NCBI GenBank assembly: GCA_036852015.1
Contig: JAANDG010000155.1
Span: 62,001 to 126,000 of the forward strand
Length of the DNA stretch: 64,000 bases
DNA from: Pelodera strongyloides
Lineage: Eukaryota; Nematoda; Chromadorea; Rhabditida; Rhabditidae
Direction of reading: 5' to 3'
Under the pieces are notes generated by a model. The model did not search any database, was not told where the DNA came from, and saw nothing but the letters and a program-made list of their open reading frames with translations. Below are positions 57,390 to 64,000 of this stretch, piece after piece (position 1 is the first letter of the stretch; every line of letters starts with the position of its first letter). The translations under genes were made by a program, and so were the position numbers.

Positions 57390-58669
57390 GTGGGTCATTT
57401 TGCTTGCGTCTTAGTTATTATAGACAATTGGTCATCTTTTTATCTTTTGTGAGTATAACATTTATTTAATTGTACTTATTTCTGTGTAATAAAGTCCAAC
57501 GTGAAAATTGTCCATATGTAAGAGTTGTATACAGCACATTTGTTGATATTATTGTTGTGCTTTCACTAGGATGAAACAAGAACTGTTTGCGTTTGCGTTA
57601 CTGTGGAAATATCAGGCACCAGACTTTCCGAAAAAAGAGCACTGTGCTCTTGTACAACCTAAAGCTTTTGAGTGGAGTAAAATAATAAAAAGGTGTAAAG
57701 AATGTTATGAAAATACAGTGTAAAAGACTTTAAGTGAATTTAACTCAAAGCAAAAAATCCACATTTAAAGTAAGCAAGTAGTGAAGTACAATTGAGATTC
57801 AAGGCTCGCCTAAGTTCAGATGGTTGGCCACTCCTGACAATGTAAAAAAACTGAAAACATAGGTGCATTCCTTTATACATGAATATGAGCCAGAAGCCGC
57901 GAAAAAGTGAACAGGGGCTCTAAGCGAAAACTATCTTACATCGCTGATAGAGTACCTATTGTTTTAGACGTTAGATTACAGTTCATAAACACTAATGAAG
58001 ATTCATGGGTTTGTCGTAAGGATTCACGTGTAGTTCCCTTTTTTTGAGATTTTCTAAGACTTTTAAATAAGTATATCTCGCATTATTTATGCTGCTGTTT
58101 ACTAGTTACGTACTTGTAATGTTAATTTCTATGTGTTAGTTGTCTATGCTGATGGTTCTCAGTTAAGCGCCTCTCACATTATGTAGTTACTAGTTACTCC
58201 CAAGGTTCATTTATAAGCTTCGGGAAAGTGACATATCGCTTCTTTGAAGCAACTACGGTAGGGATTTCTAGCCGAACATCTTCTCACAACTTTATGCAAT
58301 GGCCCTCTGTTAGTATAGGGGACCCATGTAAGTCACCTTGTGTAGACTGTTTTATGGATACGTTATTAACTTTCCTGTCAGGACCTGTGCTATGCTTTCC
58401 TATCTAGAAATGGGGAAGGTTTTTGAACTCACTTTCGATACACAAATGGAAGTTTAAGAAGCACTACATTTCTTTAGCTTAGATAGTTAGTGTGGCGAAA
58501 AATGGTAAAGTCTATGATAATGCCCCCCCCCCCAAGTGTAATAGCACTAAAATGTATACAGTATACAAACCTAAATGGTTTTATTGTAACGACTGTTTTT
58601 GCTTTAGTCTAGTGAACTCTTTCAATGTATATCAATCTGCTTATTCTCTCATCCTGCCCTTCTTAATAG

Positions 58670-58816
58670 CCCGTATTCTCGGGCCGACGGAAATGTTCCG
58701 TTGGGGAACTCATTTGCATGCAAATTTCTCGACTATCAAGACTACATGGAGGAAAAAATTGCATACAAATGAGTGCCCCAACGGAACATTTCCGTCGTCC
58801 CGAGAATACGGGCTAT
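58670..58816. repeat. inverted repeat, arms about 58 bp
   Basis: AGCCCGTATTCTCGGGCCGA with GGAAATGTTCCGTTGGGG is mirrored by CCCCAACGGAACATTTCC and TCCCGAGAATACGGGCT. High arm identity suggests a recent element. Confidence 0.85.
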
Positions 58817-59404
58817 TATGCCTTACCGTCAGCCGACTATCACACGTTAGCTCCTAGCGCTAACGTCAGTAGGCTAGATCTAAACTAATGGTCTTTTCAC
58901 TGATAGTGCGTGTGTATGAGTCTTTCTATTGAGCTCCTTCTCTATATAATGTGGAAAAGTAAATTAAAGTTAAAGTCTTTTAGTGCTTAGTGTTCTCTAG
59001 CGGAAAAGCCGCTGGCGACAGCGACATCGGGAGTGAGCGAGAATCAGCAAGAGAGAGGGAGGGAGGGAGAGAGAGAGAGGGAGGGAGAGAGAGAAACTAG
59101 AGAGAAGGAGCAAGAGAGATAGAGATTGATAGTAGAGAGATAGATAGAGAGATAGATAGAGAGAGATATATATAGGGCGGTAGAGAGATATATAGAGAGA
59201 GAAGTAGAGGGAAGACGCAAGATGGGAGTGGGCTAAAGGGCAGAAAATCTGGTAAGGTTCATATGGTTATCACAATTTTCGGTTGCGATGACTCTGTTTG
59301 TTCGGAATCTAGCTTACTTTTAAAAATTATCTTGGCGTTTTAGGTTCCTAGGCCAGCGGTATCATGCAATTGAGGTCGCGCTTAAGTTTGTGTGGAAAAT
59401 CATT

Positions 59405-60112
59405 TTGAGGAACTGAGACCTAGTCCAACAACATGGGTGGCAGCACTGAAATTGTGCACGATCTTGTGGATTTGCTCGTTGAGCGAGCAGGGGGCTAGAA
59501 CTCAACCCTCGGGTTGCAGTTGTGAAACAGCACTCGGGTTTCTCAGTGTTGGGGAGAGTGCCAGAGGGCTAGGGATACCCAACCCCCGGGGACCAAATCT
59601 CCCAAGTGTACCTTCTCCAATCGCTAAGGGAACACCGTTTTCGGTTGGGGAAGTTTGATTGCCCGATTACCCGACTCCCCGCTTATCCGTCGCAGAAAGT
59701 AAATGCCGAAGGGAGGCGCCTAATTGGTGGGCAGCACTCGGTCTGCACACTTTAGATTAGGTACTGGGCGGCGGCTGTAGATCCTCACCGGGGATTGTAC
59801 AAGTAGTACAATCACTGGACGATTCCCAGCCGACAAAGGGTAATCGCGTAATCAAACTTTCCCATCCGAAAATGGTGTTCCCTCAGCTTTTGGCGAAGGT
59901 ACACTTGGGAGGTTTGGTCTCTGGGGGTTGGGTATCCCTAGTCCTCTGGTACTCTCCCTAACACTGGGAAATCTGGGTGCTGTTTCACAACTGCAACCCT
60001 GGGGTTGAGTTCTAGCGCCTTGCCCGCTCAACTTGCAAATCTACAAGATCGTGTACAACTTCAGTGAGGTCGATCATGTTGCTGAACTAGGTGTCCGTTC
60101 CCCACTATGCTT
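59405..60112. repeat. large foldback, arms about 270 bp
   Basis: Left arm 59405-59675 (GACCTAGTCCAACAACATGG, TTGTGAAACAGCACTCGGGT, GGGGAAGTTTGATTGCCCG) is mirrored by 59838-60112 (CGTAATCAAACTTTCCCATC, GTGCTGTTTCACAACTGCAA, ATGTTGCTGAACTAGGTGTC). A spacer of about 160 bp lies between. GC-richer than its surroundings. No transposase frame. Confidence 0.85.
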
Positions 60113-61583
60113 TTTCACGTAGACTCACGCACTACCTCAGTAGTATACCATCCCAGACCTAGGTATCTAAAAATCCAGGGCAATCTCCAATACTTAGCTA
60201 GATTCTGAACTTACAGAGTGACCAAAACTGAAAAATACCGAGACAAACCTACTGGTCTTATAAAGCTCCTCCTCTCTCCCTCGTTTGATAGGTATGAGTT
60301 ACTGATCTGGAGCGTGCGAGCAAGCGTGGTGGTGTTGTAAAGCGAGGTTGGAAAGTCGTAGTTTTAAGTGTGTGATTGTGGTGTTTGTAAAGCAATCTTG
60401 GAAATATTCATGTACGTTGGGGCGTGTGAGTCTGCGAAGTCGTTTGTTGGGAGAGTTGGTGTGCAGAGGTGCAGAGTTTCTTTTTTTCTTTTTTTCACAC
60501 GGTAGATAATAGGTTATAGGATAAATAGTAGTGGTTGTAGTACATCAGTAGGTTAGGCCCAGTAAGAGTTCTTTCACAATTATGAATCATTATTATGGAA
60601 TGGTATTCTCTCATCTTTGGAACCACTTTCCTATGATGTCCGTCAAAGAATCGTTTTCTCCAAGATTTTCCAGTGAGGTCCTCGGAAGCATAATTTAAGC
60701 AAGTATTTGAGTGTAGATACCATATCCCTATGTTCCTATGTAGAAAATAAATATTTCTCGAGCTTGACCCTATATGTTGGTATCTGTGTCGTACTGTATT
60801 AATGTTGACAGCATAGGAGATACACGCGTTGAAAACAAACAATCCTAGTAACCATAATTGTTTATTAATTAGAGGAAATTTTGATTAAATATAATCGATC
60901 TCACCTTATAAATAACACATGTAGTAGTTCGTAACCCATATGTTTTTCACTAGAACACTTTGTACCATACCTCAATTTCGATGCTACTACCATATTGAGT
61001 ACTGTAGAAAACGCGAAAAGTTTATGCTATGGGAAGCTTTTATTTCCTTTCACTGTTTCTGTGCGCCTACTCTGCTTCTTTTGAGATTTTAATTATGTAT
61101 CGTGCGTTGTACGTGTAGCAGTTTTAGACGATCTGTGTTATTCATAGCTTCGACTGTGTCCCAGAACCAGGTGATCACACATGAAATGCATTATAGCCTC
61201 CCTGAAATAGGTAGAGATACAGGAAGAGGCGTAAAATATGGGCGCTTAGGGCAACTACAGTACGATAGATGTGTAGACTACGGAAGTATCGTTGCACCGT
61301 TCGCTTGGTTTCGGGCACTACTGCATCGGGTAGTGAGGGAGGGGGAACTATACTAGGATACAACTCAACTTTAGTCCCTACTGTAAAACGCAACTACCTC
61401 GGAAGCGTACTATTCAATAAAAAGAAATTATCAAAAAAACCAAAAATGTACCCTGTGCTCTCTCTCCAGTCGTCTAAGTCAATTTCAACGCTTCCGGAAA
61501 GCTCCATTTGTTTTAGTTTGTTTTACGCTTCAAGAAGAGCGTGCACCTTTATTCAAGGGTGAAACTACAGATTCAACGTTTGC

Positions 61584-62768
61584 TTATGACATGTTCCGCA
61601 TAGGTCCTGAGCAGTAGGCGACGAGTTCCAGATGACAAATTGCTCGGCGCCTTCGGGCTAGGGCCAATTCGAGCTGCTCTGCAGACAAAACGTGGAGGAA
61701 ATCACCATCGATGATCTGAAACCAAAATACAACTTGGAATTTATTAGCAATGAAGAACTGGAGATTCCACCGTAACTGTTACATAAAATACTCGCTAAAT
61801 TATAAAAAGCAAATAGACATAAAAACTATTAAATAAATAGTTAAGTTAGAGGTTAGATTCCCCCTCGGGATGTTTATTGGTAGTTCACCTCCCTCGTGCA
61901 GTTCTCGTGGATGACTATGCTAGATTGCCGGTACATGTGCGGTCCGTTGTCCGTTACTTACAGAGAAAGACTTTGAATTGTACACAGGAAAACGAAATAA
62001 TTGCCGAAATCACAGAAAAACCGTCGTTTGCCCGTCACCAAATGGCCCGTCACCGTTACCGAAAAAACCGTCTGGTGACTGGTGCTTCACCATTTGGTGG
62101 CCAGCGGATGACGGTCTTCGATGAAACTTGGTCACGAGTTGGTCACCAAAGGGGCTGGCCCACAAAAAACCTCAAATGGGTTGACCCATTTGTAATGTAT
62201 GACTACGGTACCCGATGTAACCCCGTTATTAGTGCTCTTGCTTGCACCTCGGCCTCTCTCTCGGCCCTCCATTTGACCATTCCAGGGCAATGAATTGCTC
62301 CTTATTTGAATTACGAACGGCTGGGTCACGACCATTGGGTATCAGTTCCTTTTCAACATATGTAATTAGTTCACTTTGAGAAGTAGGAAAATGATTTTTT
62401 TATCTGGGCACATACAACTTTGTCTGCTTTTTTTTTATTCTGAAACTAGTTTACGATTTTAAGATTCATAGTTAGTTGTGAATTCTTGAAAACAGCACAC
62501 GGTAAAATTGAAGTGATTATGTCAAAATTATGTCTGTCCCTTGCTGTCCGTCCAATTGGTTGTATGCGCTGAAATAAGTCTGCTCACATTGCAGCCAACA
62601 ATGTCATAAAATAAGAAGGCTGCTTGTTGACTGAGAGGAAAACAGTGGTGTTATTTAATAAATTGTATACAAAATTGTACTGTTCTAGTAGAAAGTCATA
62701 GAGTGTTCTCGTGAAGAATGTTTCAATGAGGCAACGATGTACAATAGCAAGTCCGAGGATGCGGCCTG
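61584..62768 (-). pseudogene. HECT-type E3 ubiquitin ligase fragments
   Basis: Segment 62768-62681 encodes a near-canonical HECT N-lobe stretch, AGRILGLAIVHRCLIETFFT followed by RTLYDFLLE, closest in memory to the HECW subgroup. It is bounded by AG and GTACAA, but its surroundings read straight into stops. Downstream on the same strand, 61715-61584 after TTGGTTTCAG reads IIDGDFLHVLSAEQLELALA, which resembles the HECT stretch before the C-lobe (FDxxELEL), then runs to TAA. About 100 residues between them and the catalytic-cysteine C-lobe are missing, and repeat family D occupies the gap. This suggests a truncated or decayed gene whose 5' part, if any, lies past the window end. Confidence 0.45.
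61990..62200. repeat. repeat family D, copy 3
   Basis: CGAAATCACAGAAAAACCGTC, GTCACCAAATGGCCCGTCACC and TTGGTCACCAAAGGGG match copy 1 at 45690-45930. It splits the two HECT-like segments. Confidence 0.6.
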
Positions 62769-64000
62769 CTAGTTCGAATGTAAAAGACGTAAAAAATGCA
62801 TCGAAAAATTGCCTAATAAAATGGTTAATGGTACGGTACGAGTGGTATGATAATGTAAAGACTGGCACGGTACGATAACATTGGGTGTAAAGTTGATAGC
62901 AAATTACCACTTGATATCGACCAATCGATATCAATCGACCAAGACGGGAATTGGGTTGATTTGCATTGTGTACATGTCGTCCGCCGAGTATTCAAATAAT
63001 CTATAATATGGGTTGAATAGTTTCCTGGATAGGAAAAAAAGAGTTCACGACTGGGGCCGCCATAATAGGCTGAACTTTTTTTACTTTATTACTTTTAGTA
63101 TTTGTAAATGTAACGTACGCTGGGACTCACTTTACGGAAGTCATTAAAATAAATTGTTCCGCCGTTCCGCCGTCGAGCGCACTCGAAGCTCATTATGCAA
63201 AAGACCTTGTTTGTGATTATCTTCATTCACAAGATTTTCATCTACGTTTCAGACGTCTCATAAGTATGGAAAGACGAATCAGGCGGCGTAGCCGTCTGGT
63301 GTTTCAATAAACTTTTAAACGATATTCAGAGCTATCGTAGCTAGTCGGTCGTTGTTGGTAACCTGCCCTGCCAATATGATATGGGTTTTGTGTTGATTAT
63401 TCATGGGTTTAAAGGGAGAGGCCCACGAGAAAAGGTGATCCTCAAGTTACTTGCACAGGATGTCCTGAATTTCCGAAATATTACTGTGAAAACCGCATTT
63501 CTTTACGCCTAGAACTCGCAGAGTTATTCCTCGGCAAACTGTTCGGCCAGGTGCCGTAGGCAGAATCAATTTCTGCTATTTTGGGTATTAAAGTAATTGG
63601 AAACGCTTTGTTATAATGGTAGCAAGGTTCTTTATTCGTTTGACAGTTATTATGTTGAGGAAGAATGCTAATGCATGTAAACCGTAAAAACGTATTTTAA
63701 CCTTTCTGACTACGGTACCTGGCCGAACTGTTTGCCGGCAAATAACTCTCTGAGCTGTAGGTGCAAAGAAATGCGGTTTTCACAGTAACATTTCTGAAAT
63801 TCCGGACATTCTGTGCAAGTAACTTGAGGATCACTTTTTTCTCGTGGGCCTCTCCCTACAGCTTCTCGTGGGGTGTGCAAGCAGGCTGAAAATGTACCGT
63901 ATCTTGGAGCAAGTTTCGCGCATGGCAGAATCACGACAATTTTTGGGATACTTGCAAACCCCATGACGTTTTCTGTCTTTCTCACGGTGTGTGGGTTACG
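62769..64000. other. terminal stretch, upstream of the HECT fragment
   Basis: Apart from the foldback at 63417-63862, no exon with a recognisable domain is seen. If the HECT gene is real, its WW/C2 or other N-terminal exons are not in this stretch. Confidence 0.45.
63417..63862. repeat. foldback with two diverged 145-bp arms
   Basis: 63417-63560 on the plus strand and 63862-63716 on the minus strand read almost the same: GAGGCCCACGAGAAAA, GATCCTCAAGTTACTTGCAC, GTGAAAACCGCATTTCTTT and CTGTTCGGCCAGGTxCCGTAG. Both arms stay open in the same frame (TCTxCPEFxKxYCENRIS). Confidence 0.75.

Larger units (their letters stand above)
57390..61583. other. gene-poor stretch with large inverted repeats
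   Basis: No supported exon on either strand. Contains a polyC run at 58524, a 58-bp-armed palindrome, (GA)n from 59040 to 59210 and a large foldback. The rest shows nothing I can name. Confidence 0.5.

Noticed and set aside
57561..57650. Terminal exon (CACTAG/GATGAAAC ... TAA) following the segment at 57224-57389
   Set aside because: The only open phase of the upstream segment (1) meets TGA immediately in this exon, so the two cannot be joined.
1..64000. CRISPR arrays, prophage, bacterial operons or rRNA genes
   Set aside because: Spliced eukaryotic genes throughout; the direct repeats found are tandem without unique spacers, and no rRNA segment was recognised.

Overview
The window looks like nuclear DNA of a nematode. 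Four interstitial tracts of (TTAGGC)n, the nematode telomere hexamer, lie at 910-986, 16168-16208, 27006-27060 and 52125-52156. Coding sequence is split into many short exons with TTTCAG-type acceptors. Four complete genes have an acceptor-like site only 3-25 bases 5' of the ATG, as expected for spliced-leader trans-splicing. Species is not assignable; introns (0.1-4.9 kb) are longer than typical for Caenorhabditis elegans. All gene models below were assembled by hand by chaining exons with matching splice phase; no alignment or transcript data were available.

Layout. 1-4.1 kb: repeats and (GA)n only. 4.2-14.9 kb (+): six-exon gene for a 306-residue low-complexity protein with a C-terminal coiled coil, not recognised. 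15-17 kb: nothing coding. 17.0-24.3 kb (-): complete 22-exon histidine ammonia-lyase (671 aa). 27.1-30.2 kb (-): ARV1-type ER membrane lipid-homeostasis protein (196 aa). 31.2-38.8 kb (-): complete 18-exon PIF1 DNA helicase (663 aa). 40.4-45.2 kb (-): 17-exon protein (503 aa) with a diverged NYN/Zc3h12a-like ribonuclease domain. 46.8-52.7 kb (+): saposin-B domain protein with a long charged coiled-coil tail. 53.3-53.8 kb (-): last two exons of a TatD-family nuclease. 54.1-55.1 kb: four-unit tandem satellite. 55.3-57.4 kb (+): candidate secreted-protein exons and foldback repeats. 57.4-61.5 kb: non-coding, with large inverted repeats. 61.6-62.8 kb (-): HECT ubiquitin-ligase fragments that look truncated.

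More than 20 short palindromic MITE-like elements, mostly bounded by TTAA and beginning TTAAAGCG, sit in introns and spacers, along with tRNA-derived SINE-like units. The genes are ordinary housekeeping or accessory animal genes and do not form one pathway. I see no convincing undescribed multi-gene system. The most interesting points are the saposin/coiled-coil chimera with an apparent one-base frame discontinuity near its start, two duplicated 3' splice sites in histidine ammonia-lyase, the degenerate NYN domain, and the diverse foldback elements.
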